Shown here one piece after another: positions 24,816 through 33,528 of a stretch of 39,854 bases of DNA. This DNA is from CAZVIJ01 sp964626735. GTDB taxonomy: Bacteria > Patescibacteriota > Dojkabacteria > JAOAGR01. The position numbers and the translations under genes were made by a program. The DNA is taken from positions 1-39,854 of the forward strand of contig CAZVIJ010000011.1 in assembly GCA_964626735.1 (NCBI GenBank), in the 5' to 3' direction. The notes under the pieces are model-generated. The model was not told where the DNA came from. It saw nothing but the letters and a program-made list of their open reading frames with translations, and searched no databases. Within the stretch, counting starts at the first letter, position 1. Every line of letters starts with the position of its first letter.

Positions 24816-24831
24816 CCCACCAGCTCACCCC

Positions 24832-25416
24832 CTACGGTATCAAATTCCAATGCAAATACACCTTCGCCGTATACTCTCCGGGATGCGGGTTATATGCTTG
24901 AGCGATCGACTCGGGCGTACGAGCGCCTCGCGAGAAATATCCCCGATACATCGAAGCCATATAGCTCGTAATAGCATGCTGCGGGTCATTCCATGCATAG
25001 GTGCCGTATCCCCAGCAATTGAACGGCCTGAAGTTGACTTTGCAGTATCCCGATTCAACGCCGGAAATCGCTACGAGCAATCGGTAGTCGACGCCATACG
25101 CATCGGATTGCTCGACGATAAGGTCGGTATAATCCGCTAAGTATGATCCTTTTACCCTTAGGAACGTTTCAAGCCTAATAGCTCGTTCGTCTCGTGGAGG
25201 AATGGGCTCATCCGGTGTTTTGGTGTCTAAAGAATATGTCTCCGTTTTAACCAAATCTATCGATTCGTGTAGCACCTGCACGCCGTCGGCAGCTTCGGTG
25301 ATACGGTTAGAGAAATGGTTTCGAGGAGTAGATAATGTGTACGTAAAGAGGGCTAGAATAACAGCAACAAATGTCGCCTTTATGAAAAGTAACAGCTTAA
25401 GCTGTATTTTATTCAA
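24832..25416 (-). CDS. Membrane-anchored lysozyme-like protein 2
   Basis: The 194-aa paralogue of the neighbouring protein has a membrane helix at about 8-28, a short linker, and a domain from RDERAIRLETFL onward. The likely catalytic glutamate is Glu121 in AISGVESGYC, followed by FNCWGYGTYAW. The shared segments (RDxRAI.LE.FL, DLIV..SD.YGVDY, ESGYC, CWGYG) show recent common ancestry. The linker is shorter than in protein 1. The start is TTG at 25416, with TATAAA 10 nt upstream. A strong terminator lies downstream, so the two paralogues are probably transcribed separately. The substrate is presumably peptidoglycan. Confidence 0.8.
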   Translation of the reverse strand: MNKIQLKLLLFIKATFVAVILALFTYTLSTPRNHFSNRITEAADGVQVLHESIDLVKTETYSLDTKTPDEPIPPRDERAIRLETFLRVKGSYLADYTDLIVEQSDAYGVDYRLLVAISGVESGYCKVNFRPFNCWGYGTYAWNDPQHAITSYMASMYRGYFSRGARTPESIAQAYNPHPGEYTAKVYLHWNLIP

Positions 25417-25426
25417 TATTCTGCGT

Positions 25427-25432
25427 TTTATA
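25427..25432 (-). promoter_or_regulatory. -10 element for lysozyme-like gene 2
   Basis: TATAAA on the minus strand ends 10 nt before the TTG start at 25416. Confidence 0.4.
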
Positions 25433-25548
25433 GCTAAACTCCTAAGATAGGGAAGTTTGATGCAGTTCTATCTAAGGACGTATTACTATTATATCATGTA
25501 GTTGACTTTTACACAGCTATGGGCCGCGTGGATTACTTATCTGTTAGG

Positions 25549-25557
25549 TGCTAGAAT
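25549..25557 (+). promoter_or_regulatory. Extended -10 for the RND transporter gene
   Basis: TGC-TAGAAT leaves a leader of roughly 25 nt. A Shine-Dalgarno-like GAAAGGTG at 25576-25583 lies 4 nt before ATG 25588. This is one of the few genes here with such a site. Confidence 0.5.
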
Positions 25558-25587
25558 TATTACTGGCAATCAACCGAAAGGTGCTTT

Positions 25588-28500
25588 ATGACACTCAATA
25601 CCAAGATTACACGATATTTCATCGAGAATTCCCGCGTAACGGCAATGGCATTACTAATGCTTGTCGTATTAGGCGTTGTATCAATACTTTCACTCAGAAC
25701 GACCGGCTTCCCGAGCCCGAAGATCAATTTCGCTGTGGTAAATGCACTATACCCTGGCGCTTCGGCTAATACCGTCGTCGAGCAGCTAACCAAACCGCTT
25801 GAAAACTCAATCAAGGCGGTCGAAGGAGTCAAATCGGTCTCCTCAACCTCTAGGGACAGTTTCGCAATCGTATCGGTTTCGATCGACGAGAAAGCGAATG
25901 TGGAATCGGTCAAGGCGAAGATCGATTCGGCGGTACGCTCAGTAAAGCTTCCCGATGGAGCGGAGCGCCCTGAAGTCGTAACCCCCAACATCTCCGGTCA
26001 AGACTACTATTTCGCGGTAGCACGCAAGGATATGCAATTCAACCCCAAAGAGACCTTTGACGTGATCAGCACCCTTAAGGAAGAAATTACGAAAGACTCC
26101 GATGTCACCAAGTTCGATCTGGGGACCAACGTAAACAAGAAAATCGCGATCCAGGTTAATAACGAGAAGATGTCCTCTTACGGGCTAACGTACGATGACG
26201 TTATCACCCAGCTCAAGACATGGGGTGCATCGCTTCCCGTAACCAACGGGGCAGAACTCGACGGCAAAGTATACTCCATCGTGCTCAGCGTCGACGGCAA
26301 CTCGGTCGAAGACATCAAGAACATCAAGTTGATGCATACCCCCGCAAACGTTCCTTCGGCATCGATGTTCACCGGCGGACAAGTGATGGCTCCGCAAATC
26401 GTAAAGCTCGGGGATATCGCCGATGTCCACGAGAAGTATTACCTTGAGGACGACTCGAATTCTATCGTGGGGTACGCCAAGAATGGCGTCAACACCGTTA
26501 CCCCCGCCGCACTATTCTCGCTTGACATCAATGACTCGGCAGATTTGGCGAAGTACGATCCCAAACTGACAAAAATTACGGATAAGTATTTTAATGCAGA
26601 CGACGCTGAGCATAAGAAGCTTCCAGATGTTACGAAACAGCTATTCGACAAATACGAACTAATAAAGGTATATAGCGTAGCCGACTCGAATAAAGAGCAG
26701 GTCGGCGAAGTAATATCAGGATTGATCGGCGAAAAGTGGCACCTTAACAATATCCCCATGGTTGGATATCTCGGCTTCCTTTTCGGTGGTATCGAACTCG
26801 TATTTTTGCTTATGCTTATCCTTGTTTCTTGGAGGGCAGCGCTCATAGCTGCACTGGCACTTCCCCTTTCCTTCTTCTTCTCGACGCTCTGGGTTTTACT
26901 TACCGGCAACGACCTGAATACCTTGGTGCTCTTCTCGTTGGTTCTGGTTATCGGACTTGTCGTCGACCCGGCTTTGGTCGTTCTCGAGTCGATCCAGAGA
27001 AATCTCGATAACGGCTTGCCTGCGAAGGACGCGGTACTTAAAGCAGTTGAGGAAATCGGCAACGGCTTATTCCTGGCGGTTTTGACCTCGATTCTGGTAT
27101 TCGCACCGTTCGGAGTAGTTTCCGGGATATTCGGACAAATCATTTCGTATATTCCGCTAACGATTATTCCCGCGCTTATCGGATCATTTATCGTTCCGCT
27201 GGTTTTCCTTTCATGGTTTGGCGGTAAACTTCTCAAGAGGAAACCCAATAAAACCAACGACGAAGAGAAAAATTTATGGGGAGCAGCTCGCGCTATGATC
27301 AGGATCAATACGAGCATCCTCCACTGGCATCCCTTCTTTAGGCTGCTTCTCATCGCGCTCGCTATCGTCGTTCCGTTTCTGATTGCCGGCTCCTACTTGG
27401 GAACAGGAAAAGTAAAATCGGTACAGTTTGCGCAACCCGACGATACCGAGTTTCTCGCGGCTTCAACCGTGAATTTTCCCCAAAAAAGCAACGAACAGCT
27501 CAAACGCGATAATGCAGCGTTCGTCAACGAGGTTATGTTCAACGGAAATATTGAAAGCATTTCCTCGGTCGATATGGGCGAAGGGAACGGCAACAAGTAC
27601 AACACCTCGTACTTCATTCGCCTCAAACCGAAGGCTGATAGGACGGAGCCTGCAAGCAAAATCAAGACCGATCTGAATAACGATCTTCAGAAGCGGTTTA
27701 AAGATACATTCTTCTCCACGAACGTCGTCGTAAACGGCGCGGGACCGTCGGCAGCTTCATTCCCGGTAGCAATCGCCGTCAAGACGAATGATCTGGATGA
27801 ACAGCGCGTCGTTGCCAAGAAATTAACCGAGATACTTGGACAGGTCTGCAAGAAAACAGATACCGAAGTAGAACTGAACGCTTCGTGCAGAGATGGAGAT
27901 AAGCTTATCGTCAAGGTAGACAACGGATATGACGGTCGCGAGGTTAAGTTTATCGAAGTAAAGCTGAGCAGGGATAAGATTGCCACAAATCCGGTTAATC
28001 CGATCGACTTGAAAACGGTGATCTCTAACTTGTTCGCTGTCAACGACGGCAATCGAGTTGCTGTCCTGAAGTCAGGCAATTCCGATGTCGATGTGGTTAT
28101 AGAGAAGACCCAGCAAAATCCGCAAAAGCTGGATGAGGTGAAGAACACCGAAGTTAGGACCTTAACTGGCCAGTTGGTGAAGCTGAGCGATATTGCAGAG
28201 ATTAAGGAAGTGGACTCAGTCCAGTCGATCTCGAGAGTTAAGGGCGAGACGGTCGGTACCGTGCTTGCGAAGACCACCGAAGGTAACGACGATTCGGCGA
28301 AAGTAGCCCAAATTCAGAAGCTGGTTATCGATGAGTACGACAAAACAGTCAAAGACAAGCACCCGAATGTAGTTGTTGAAACCTACTCCGAAGGAGATAC
28401 CGCGTCGATCGCAAAGAGCTTGAGCGAGCTTTTTATCGCTCTCATCCTCGCGATCGTCCTGACCTACATCGTTCTGGTCGTCTTCTTCAATTCGTTCTCG

Positions 28501-29052
28501 GCTCCGTTAGTGATTCTGTTTGCGATTCCGTTAACCTTCATCGGTATCTTCCCTGCCCTCGCGTATTTCGGCGGCGGCCAACTTGGATTCCTTGAAATTA
28601 TCGGTATTATCATTCTCGTCGGTCTCGTGGAAAATGTCGCAATCTTCCTTATCGATGCCGCAAACCAGAAAATCAAGGAAGGTTGGGATCCGAAAGCTGC
28701 CATCGCTTACGCTTCGGGCGTTAGGTTCAGGCCGATTATCTTGACGAAGTTAACGACACTCGTTTCTACCGCGCCGCTTGCGATTCTATCCGAGTTCTAT
28801 CGGTCGCTATCGGTCGTTATCATCTTCGGCTTGCTTACTTCCGGTTTGCTCTCCCTCATAACCTCGCCTATTCTCTTCATCTACTTCAGGTACGTCAGTA
28901 AGCATTTCAGGAGCTATCCGCTTTTGGGCAAGATACTCTTCTTATTGTTCTTGCCTGTCGGTTTGATACTGATGCCAATTTTCGATTCGTTTAGACTCGT
29001 AAAGGTTGACCATATCGAATCGGAAGAGTTTCCGGCTAATCCTGCGATTTAA
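25588..29052 (+). CDS. RND-family (AcrB-like) transporter with altered proton-relay residues
   Basis: At 1154 aa the protein has the AcrB/HAE1 layout: N-terminal helix, large outer loop (YPGASANTVVEQLTKPLENSI.A..GV is diagnostic), membrane helices 2-6, a second loop, and helices 8-12. The usual TM4 pair Asp-Asp is Asp460-Pro461 (GLVVDPALVV). The TM10 lysine of AKN is replaced by Glu1015 (LVENVAIFLID). Energy coupling may therefore differ from AcrB. No adaptor or outer-membrane channel is encoded in the window, as expected for a single-membrane cell. Cargo is unknown; lipids, drugs or surface proteins are all possible. A hairpin follows the stop. Confidence 0.9.
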   Translation: MTLNTKITRYFIENSRVTAMALLMLVVLGVVSILSLRTTGFPSPKINFAVVNALYPGASANTVVEQLTKPLENSIKAVEGVKSVSSTSRDSFAIVSVSIDEKANVESVKAKIDSAVRSVKLPDGAERPEVVTPNISGQDYYFAVARKDMQFNPKETFDVISTLKEEITKDSDVTKFDLGTNVNKKIAIQVNNEKMSSYGLTYDDVITQLKTWGASLPVTNGAELDGKVYSIVLSVDGNSVEDIKNIKLMHTPANVPSASMFTGGQVMAPQIVKLGDIADVHEKYYLEDDSNSIVGYAKNGVNTVTPAALFSLDINDSADLAKYDPKLTKITDKYFNADDAEHKKLPDVTKQLFDKYELIKVYSVADSNKEQVGEVISGLIGEKWHLNNIPMVGYLGFLFGGIELVFLLMLILVSWRAALIAALALPLSFFFSTLWVLLTGNDLNTLVLFSLVLVIGLVVDPALVVLESIQRNLDNGLPAKDAVLKAVEEIGNGLFLAVLTSILVFAPFGVVSGIFGQIISYIPLTIIPALIGSFIVPLVFLSWFGGKLLKRKPNKTNDEEKNLWGAARAMIRINTSILHWHPFFRLLLIALAIVVPFLIAGSYLGTGKVKSVQFAQPDDTEFLAASTVNFPQKSNEQLKRDNAAFVNEVMFNGNIESISSVDMGEGNGNKYNTSYFIRLKPKADRTEPASKIKTDLNNDLQKRFKDTFFSTNVVVNGAGPSAASFPVAIAVKTNDLDEQRVVAKKLTEILGQVCKKTDTEVELNASCRDGDKLIVKVDNGYDGREVKFIEVKLSRDKIATNPVNPIDLKTVISNLFAVNDGNRVAVLKSGNSDVDVVIEKTQQNPQKLDEVKNTEVRTLTGQLVKLSDIAEIKEVDSVQSISRVKGETVGTVLAKTTEGNDDSAKVAQIQKLVIDEYDKTVKDKHPNVVVETYSEGDTASIAKSLSELFIALILAIVLTYIVLVVFFNSFSAPLVILFAIPLTFIGIFPALAYFGGGQLGFLEIIGIIILVGLVENVAIFLIDAANQKIKEGWDPKAAIAYASGVRFRPIILTKLTTLVSTAPLAILSEFYRSLSVVIIFGLLTSGLLSLITSPILFIYFRYVSKHFRSYPLLGKILFLLFLPVGLILMPIFDSFRLVKVDHIESEEFPANPAI

Positions 29053-29065
29053 AAACCAATTATAG

Positions 29066-29088
29066 TGGAGGCGGTATCGCCGCCTCCA
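29066..29088 (+). terminator. GC-rich hairpin after the RND gene
   Basis: TGGAGGCGG-TATCG-CCGCCTCCA gives a perfect 9-bp stem, flanked by TATA on both sides. There is no T tract, so termination is uncertain. It lies directly before the next gene's -10. Confidence 0.4.
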
Positions 29089-29092
29089 TATA

Positions 29093-29101
29093 TGGTATGA
29101 T
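29093..29101 (+). promoter_or_regulatory. Extended -10 for the 281-aa gene
   Basis: TGG-TATGAT ends 5 nt before ATG 29107, implying a leaderless transcript. Confidence 0.5.
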
Positions 29102-29106
29102 CACCT

Positions 29107-29952
29107 ATGCTAACTTCTCAACTTCTGAGGCTACCTACGCGAAGTTATGTCGGTAGCGACTCTCTGTCTTCAAGCCAGTCGTCAGATTTCAATACGGGAA
29201 AATTGATCGATACGCTTATTCATGTACCCTCAATTTACCCTGCTAGCGTTTCTGCCGAAAGCCAAGGGGAAGCGACTCCGAATGCCCAGCATGCACGGCT
29301 ACTCTTTCAAGCGATGTCGCTCGGTGTCGAAATATCGGGAAATCGCGATGGCGACCACTTAATGATTTTCAATGGGAGTCCTCATACGCATCCCGACAAA
29401 TCGGTGGATGCCGATCCTCGAGCTCGAAAACCGCTCGCGCAAATCGGTATGGATTTCGTCCGTTCGGTTACCTTGGGAAGAATGCCGTTACCGCTCGATG
29501 TAATTGGGGTAACGACCGCAACGAGCAGTGTCGGTGAAGTAAAAGCGCTTCGCGCGTATCTTGAGGCACATCGGGTTATTCCGCGCCAGATTATCCATGT
29601 GCTTTACCAAGATCAAATCGAAGCGTATGCCAATTACCTGAGAGGCCAAGGACTCGATCGATTCGAGAACTATTTTTGCGTAATCGCGGCATCTGACAAC
29701 GATTACCATAGGAAACCGATTCAGAGGGTCTTGAATGCGCTCGTTACGTTCGGCTCATACAAGCGTTCGACTGGAGAGATTACCGAATTTCTCACATCAT
29801 ATCGCAGGCCTGGAACTAAGACGGCACGTATAATCCAGCTGGTTTGGAAAATATTCAACGGAACGGATATCCGGAATCCGGCAGATCCTCAGGCGCCGCT
29901 CTTTACCCTTCCTCCCCTCATCGCTCGGCTTATGAGACGTGCGCTACAATAA
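29107..29952 (+). CDS. Unassigned protein, possibly DUF218/YdcF-like
   Basis: I do not firmly recognise this 281-aa protein. Its order of alternating hydrophobic strands and helices (LIDTLIHVPS, then NAQHARLLFQAMSLGV, LMIFNGS, and later VTTATSSVGEVKALRAYLEAHRV) resembles the DUF218 fold, in which a Ser/Thr-rich segment precedes a helix. Characterised DUF218 members act in envelope-related processes, but the match here is weak. No signal peptide or membrane helix is seen. It has its own promoter and is followed by a strong bidirectional terminator, so it is probably a single-gene unit. Confidence 0.6.
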   Translation: MLTSQLLRLPTRSYVGSDSLSSSQSSDFNTGKLIDTLIHVPSIYPASVSAESQGEATPNAQHARLLFQAMSLGVEISGNRDGDHLMIFNGSPHTHPDKSVDADPRARKPLAQIGMDFVRSVTLGRMPLPLDVIGVTTATSSVGEVKALRAYLEAHRVIPRQIIHVLYQDQIEAYANYLRGQGLDRFENYFCVIAASDNDYHRKPIQRVLNALVTFGSYKRSTGEITEFLTSYRRPGTKTARIIQLVWKIFNGTDIRNPADPQAPLFTLPPLIARLMRRALQ

Positions 29953-29954
29953 AG

Positions 29955-29977
29955 AAAGCTCCCGGATCGGGAGCTTT
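29955..29977. terminator. Bidirectional intrinsic terminator
   Basis: AAAGCTCCCG-GAT-CGGGAGCTTT forms a 10-bp stem with A and T tracts on the two sides. It sits between convergent genes ending at 29952 and 29994. Confidence 0.9.
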
Positions 29978-29993
29978 TCTCGTTGCCTCGAAA

Positions 29994-30401
29994 TTATTGA
30001 GGAGATTGGGTTTCCGTACCTGGCTGCTTCGGTTCTACATCAGTAGTTTCTGCTGGAGTAACCAGAACATCATGGTTCGGACGAGGAGGTTGCTGTGAAG
30101 GATGCGGCATGCTTGTCGTTTGGGCTACGACGGGAGAGTTGCCATACTTTCTCTTGACGACAAAGTAATAGACGATTGCGGCAAGCCATGAGAGGCTCAA
30201 GAACCAAGATCCGATAAGTACGACCAACCAAACGGTCTTCTCGTTTTCTGTCGGGAACTGGCGCTTGATAGCATCGATAAGCATGAACAACCAGAAAATA
30301 AATACCGCGAGTACGAATACGCAGATGCATAGCAGGAACACAGAGCCGGTTAAGCCGGCAATTGCGTCTGCAGCTCCATTTGATGACGACGAATAGTCCA
30401 T
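29994..30401 (-). CDS. Small membrane protein with PLDc_N-like domain
   Basis: The 135-aa protein has two membrane helices (about 20-42 and 58-82). The motif FWLFMLIDAIKRQFP..NEKTVWLVVLI matches the PLDc_N pattern (W...LIDAL.R......LW), which also occurs as a stand-alone membrane protein. A Pro/Gln-rich tail (about 90-135) follows on the inside or outside; I cannot tell which. A Ser/Asn-rich stretch precedes the first helix. The AGGTGC before the start could serve as a ribosome site. Function of such stand-alone domains is not known. Confidence 0.72.
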   Translation of the reverse strand: MDYSSSSNGAADAIAGLTGSVFLLCICVFVLAVFIFWLFMLIDAIKRQFPTENEKTVWLVVLIGSWFLSLSWLAAIVYYFVVKRKYGNSPVVAQTTSMPHPSQQPPRPNHDVLVTPAETTDVEPKQPGTETQSPQ

Positions 30402-30416
30402 AATGTAATTGCACCT

Positions 30417-30422
30417 ATTCTA
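30417..30422 (-). promoter_or_regulatory. -10 element for the PLDc_N-like gene
   Basis: TAGAAT on the minus strand lies 15 nt before ATG 30401, with AGGTGC directly after it. Confidence 0.35.
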
Positions 30423-30446
30423 TGCTGTAGAACGGGATATTGCAAC

Positions 30447-31289
30447 TTAATTCCCCGTCAGCCGGGTTGCTTCGCCTGATGCGCCATAGTTAATGACATC
30501 GCCATACGCGCTCAGCATAGAATTCTCAAAAACGAGACCTGATGCTCCGGTAAGACCAAGCATCATAATTTCCGCCGGCAATTGTACGTCTTTCCGCAAT
30601 TCGAACATTCTCGAATCGAATTCCGCTTGTTGCGAAGCGCTCGTAGGTCGATGCGGCACCATGACGGCAAATGGAATTATTCCCATTGCTGCAATCTGCG
30701 TGTCTGGAACCGGAGCGAGATTAGTATCTTTGCATCCTCGGTCGGCGATGCGAGCGGCATATTCCGCATTACCCCACATGCACATTCCTAGACTCCAACC
30801 CGAACCGATGAGGGTATCCTCGCTGACAAGCTTATGGAGAAACGCTCCGAACGATCTATACCGAGGTACCGGCAGTTTCGCGATTTGATACAAGAAAGTC
30901 GAAGTCAAACCTCCGCCGATATGCACGATATGAGAATTTGTAACCGTTTCAATCATTTTTCCCGTATCGACGTTCGGATCGTCAAATGGCACGTCAATTA
31001 CCCGATAGCCTTTCCTCCGAAAGTAGCTACGTTCAGCTAATGCCGATAACGCGGAAATGGCAACGTTGTTGATATGATCTCTCCTTCGCCTTCCCCAGCC
31101 GCGAACATGTTCCATCTGGTGGTAGAGATGCGCATGAGGAGCGATATATGCCATCGTAGGCATAAATCCTCCGCCCCGCTCAAGTCCGGCTGCAGCGTCA
31201 CGTTTAGCATCGACAGCTGCGTTTGAGCGCTGGAATGGCCCTGTTCCTAAAGACCATTCGTTATTGAGGTAAAGTCGCGGGTAACCCAT
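30447..31289 (-). CDS. Peptidase S51-like (dipeptidase E / cyanophycinase superfamily) protein
   Basis: The 280-aa protein has the core pattern of the S51 branch of the class I glutamine-amidotransferase fold: HIVHIGGGLTSTFLYQI (120-136) for the IxGGGN strand and helix, then IGSGWSLGMCMWG (161-173) for the nucleophile elbow, where GWSAG is usual. Ser166 would be the nucleophile. The Asn that normally follows GGG is replaced by Leu-Thr, and the catalytic Asp and His are not evident to me. It has an unusual N-terminus with His-rich segments (PHAHLYHQMEH). Activity as a dipeptidase is possible but unconfirmed. Confidence 0.55.
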   Translation of the reverse strand: MGYPRLYLNNEWSLGTGPFQRSNAAVDAKRDAAAGLERGGGFMPTMAYIAPHAHLYHQMEHVRGWGRRRRDHINNVAISALSALAERSYFRRKGYRVIDVPFDDPNVDTGKMIETVTNSHIVHIGGGLTSTFLYQIAKLPVPRYRSFGAFLHKLVSEDTLIGSGWSLGMCMWGNAEYAARIADRGCKDTNLAPVPDTQIAAMGIIPFAVMVPHRPTSASQQAEFDSRMFELRKDVQLPAEIMMLGLTGASGLVFENSMLSAYGDVINYGASGEATRLTGN

Positions 31290-31294
31290 ACAAT

Positions 31295-31300
31295 ATTATA
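31295..31300 (-). promoter_or_regulatory. Consensus -10 for the S51-like gene
   Basis: TATAAT on the minus strand ends 5 nt before ATG 31289, implying a leaderless transcript. Confidence 0.55.
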
Positions 31301-31323
31301 CTATGGGTTGAGTTGGCGGTCTA

Positions 31324-33456
31324 TTAGGCGGCGGTCATTGCCTCAAGCTCTTTTATCAAGTCTCGGTATTCCGCTGCCTTGAAGAACTCCAGTTCGTCTG
31401 CCGCCTGCTTCATCTTTGCCTTGTATTCTTCGATAAGAACTTCGATCTGTTCCTTGGTCAGATTGGTCGAGTGCTTGCTCTTCTGCTTTTCTACTTCAGT
31501 TTTAGCAGTCTCCTTTTCGGTCGACCGCTGTAGCTGATCGGTAATTTCCTTGATGATCGGTTGCGGAGTTACGCCATGCGCCTCGTTATAAGCCTTTTGG
31601 ATCGCTCGCCTTCTTCTCGTCTCTTCAATGGCAAGCTTCATCGACTCGGTAATGTAATCAGCGTACATGATAACCTTACCCTCCACATTTCGGGCAGCAC
31701 GGCCGATCGTCTGGATAAGCGATGTTTGGTTCCTGAGGAAGCCTTCTTTGTCGGCATCGAGAATCGCGACGAGTGATACTTCCGGCAGGTCGAGACCTTC
31801 CCGAAGCAGGTTTATGCCCACCACGACATCGTAAACGCCGAGCCTCAACGCTTTCAGTATTTCTACACGCTCGATCGTTTCTACATCGCTATGCAGGTAC
31901 TGTACCTTGAGCCCGACTTCGATAAAGTAGTTGGTGAGCTCCTCTGCCATCTTTTTCGTCAACGTCGTGACGAGTACCCGTTGGTTCTTTTCGATCCTGA
32001 TCTTGATTTCCTTCTCGAGGTCCTTAACTTGACCCATGATCGGACGCACCTCGACTTCTGGATCGAGCAGCCCGGTAGGACGGATAATCAGTTGGGCAAT
32101 TCCGGTTTTCGGATAATCTTCGTAGGTAAGCTGCGTAACGATCTTGTTGTACAGCTTCGATTTGGTATTTTCGTCTTCCTTCTTCTTGATTATTTCGCCG
32201 ATCGCGGGATCGTAGGAATTGTATACCGACTGCGCTTCTTCGATTGCATTCACCAATTCCCATTCTTGCGGTGTCGCCGATACGTAGATCGCCTGATTGA
32301 CGCGTTGGGAAAACTCGGTGAAGTTCAGCGGGCGGTTATCGATGGCCGACGGCAACCTGAAACCGTAGTCGACAAGGTTTTGCTTTCTGGCGCGGTCGCC
32401 CCGGTACATGCCTCTGACTTGGGGGAGCGTAATGTGGGACTCGTCGACGAAAAGCAGATAGTCGTCTGGAAAGTAGTCGAGCAAGCAAGAGCCTGGCTGT
32501 CCAGGCTTCCTGCCTTCGATAATTGCCGAATAGTTTTCGATACCTTGGCAATACCCTACCTCCTCGAGCATCTCGATATCGTAATTTGTGCGCTGCCGTA
32601 TTCGCACCGCTTCGAGCTCCTTGCCAATCTTCTGGAAGTGGTTGATTTGGGACGCGAGCTCGGCCCTGATTTGGGGAATTCGAGACTTAAGCTGCTCTTC
32701 CGGGGTTACGTAATGCTTCGAAGGGAAAATAACGTATTCGCTGACATCGCCGTAGTACTCGCCGGTTATCGGATCGATGATCTTGATGCTGTCGATTTCG
32801 TCCCCGAAGAACTCGACTCGGAATAGCCGGTCCTCATATGAAGGGAAAATATCCACGGTATCGCCTTTCACCCTGAATGCGCCGCGGGTGAACTCGATGT
32901 CGTTCCTAACGTACTGCATATCGACCAGCTTGCGGAGGAACTTGTTTCTCATGATCGGCATACCACGCCGAATTTCCGTCGCGAGCGCTTCGTAATTTTC
33001 TGGCGAGCCCAAGCCGTAGATGCAGGAAACCGAGGCGACGATCAACACGTCACGCCGGGTAAGAAGGCTTTGCGTCGCTGCATTTCGGTATTTCTCGATC
33101 TCCTCGTTGATTTGCGACTCTTTCTCGATATAGGTATCGGTCGATGGGATGTATGCTTCGGGCTGGTAATAGTCGTAGTAGCTGACAAAGTAGCGGACCG
33201 CGTTATCGGGGAAGAAGCTCCTGAACTCTGCCGCAAGCTGGGCCGCTAGGGTTTTGTTGTGCGCGATGACTAGCGTCGGCCTTTGAACTTTCTCGATGAT
33301 ATTCGCCATCGTGAAGGTCTTACCGGTACCTGTGGCCCCCAAAAGGACTTGGTGCTTCATACCCTTCTCGACTCCGTTAACGAGCTTATCGACAGCCTGC
33401 GGCTGGTCACCGGTCGGCTTGTAATCGGAAACTAATTTGAATTTCTTATCGAGCAT
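31324..33456 (-). CDS. uvrB: Excinuclease ABC subunit B
   Basis: UvrB verifies DNA damage and loads UvrC in nucleotide excision repair. This 710-aa protein is full length. The Walker A motif GATGTGKT is at 40-47. YYDYYQPEAY belongs to the beta-hairpin that inserts between strands. The helicase Walker B reads DESH, near residue 335. Motifs V and VI read GINLLREGLDLPEVSLVAILD and QTIGRAARN. The C-terminal UVR domain (EEYKAKMKQAADELEFFKAAEYRDLI), which binds UvrC, is present. No uvrA or uvrC is in the window. A consensus TATAAT lies 5 nt upstream of the ATG. Confidence 0.98.
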   Translation of the reverse strand: MLDKKFKLVSDYKPTGDQPQAVDKLVNGVEKGMKHQVLLGATGTGKTFTMANIIEKVQRPTLVIAHNKTLAAQLAAEFRSFFPDNAVRYFVSYYDYYQPEAYIPSTDTYIEKESQINEEIEKYRNAATQSLLTRRDVLIVASVSCIYGLGSPENYEALATEIRRGMPIMRNKFLRKLVDMQYVRNDIEFTRGAFRVKGDTVDIFPSYEDRLFRVEFFGDEIDSIKIIDPITGEYYGDVSEYVIFPSKHYVTPEEQLKSRIPQIRAELASQINHFQKIGKELEAVRIRQRTNYDIEMLEEVGYCQGIENYSAIIEGRKPGQPGSCLLDYFPDDYLLFVDESHITLPQVRGMYRGDRARKQNLVDYGFRLPSAIDNRPLNFTEFSQRVNQAIYVSATPQEWELVNAIEEAQSVYNSYDPAIGEIIKKKEDENTKSKLYNKIVTQLTYEDYPKTGIAQLIIRPTGLLDPEVEVRPIMGQVKDLEKEIKIRIEKNQRVLVTTLTKKMAEELTNYFIEVGLKVQYLHSDVETIERVEILKALRLGVYDVVVGINLLREGLDLPEVSLVAILDADKEGFLRNQTSLIQTIGRAARNVEGKVIMYADYITESMKLAIEETRRRRAIQKAYNEAHGVTPQPIIKEITDQLQRSTEKETAKTEVEKQKSKHSTNLTKEQIEVLIEEYKAKMKQAADELEFFKAAEYRDLIKELEAMTAA

Positions 33457-33461
33457 CGTCC

Positions 33462-33467
33462 ATTATA
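33462..33467 (-). promoter_or_regulatory. Consensus -10 for uvrB
   Basis: TATAAT on the minus strand ends 5 nt before ATG 33456. The upstream A/T tract may add to strength. No Shine-Dalgarno site fits between. Confidence 0.6.
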
Positions 33468-33513
33468 CAATTTTTTTTGTTCAAGTTCATGTAAAGAAAT
33501 TCCGATCGCTTTT

Positions 33514-33522
33514 TGGTAAGCT
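33514..33522 (+). promoter_or_regulatory. Extended -10 for the 205-aa gene
   Basis: TGG-TAAGCT ends 6 nt before ATG 33529. Confidence 0.35.
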
Positions 33523-33528
33523 TGGGTA

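Noticed and set aside
24744..24829. CRISPR array
   Set aside because: The unit is 4 nt with no spacers, so it is a microsatellite. The fibre repeats are coding and not spaced as an array.
26439..27353. 304-codon frame on the minus strand inside the RND gene
   Set aside because: It lies opposite a clear RND coding region and has the Ser/Arg-rich composition of an antisense shadow frame.
31891..32826. 311-codon frame on the plus strand inside uvrB
   Set aside because: It is the antisense shadow of a well-conserved gene.
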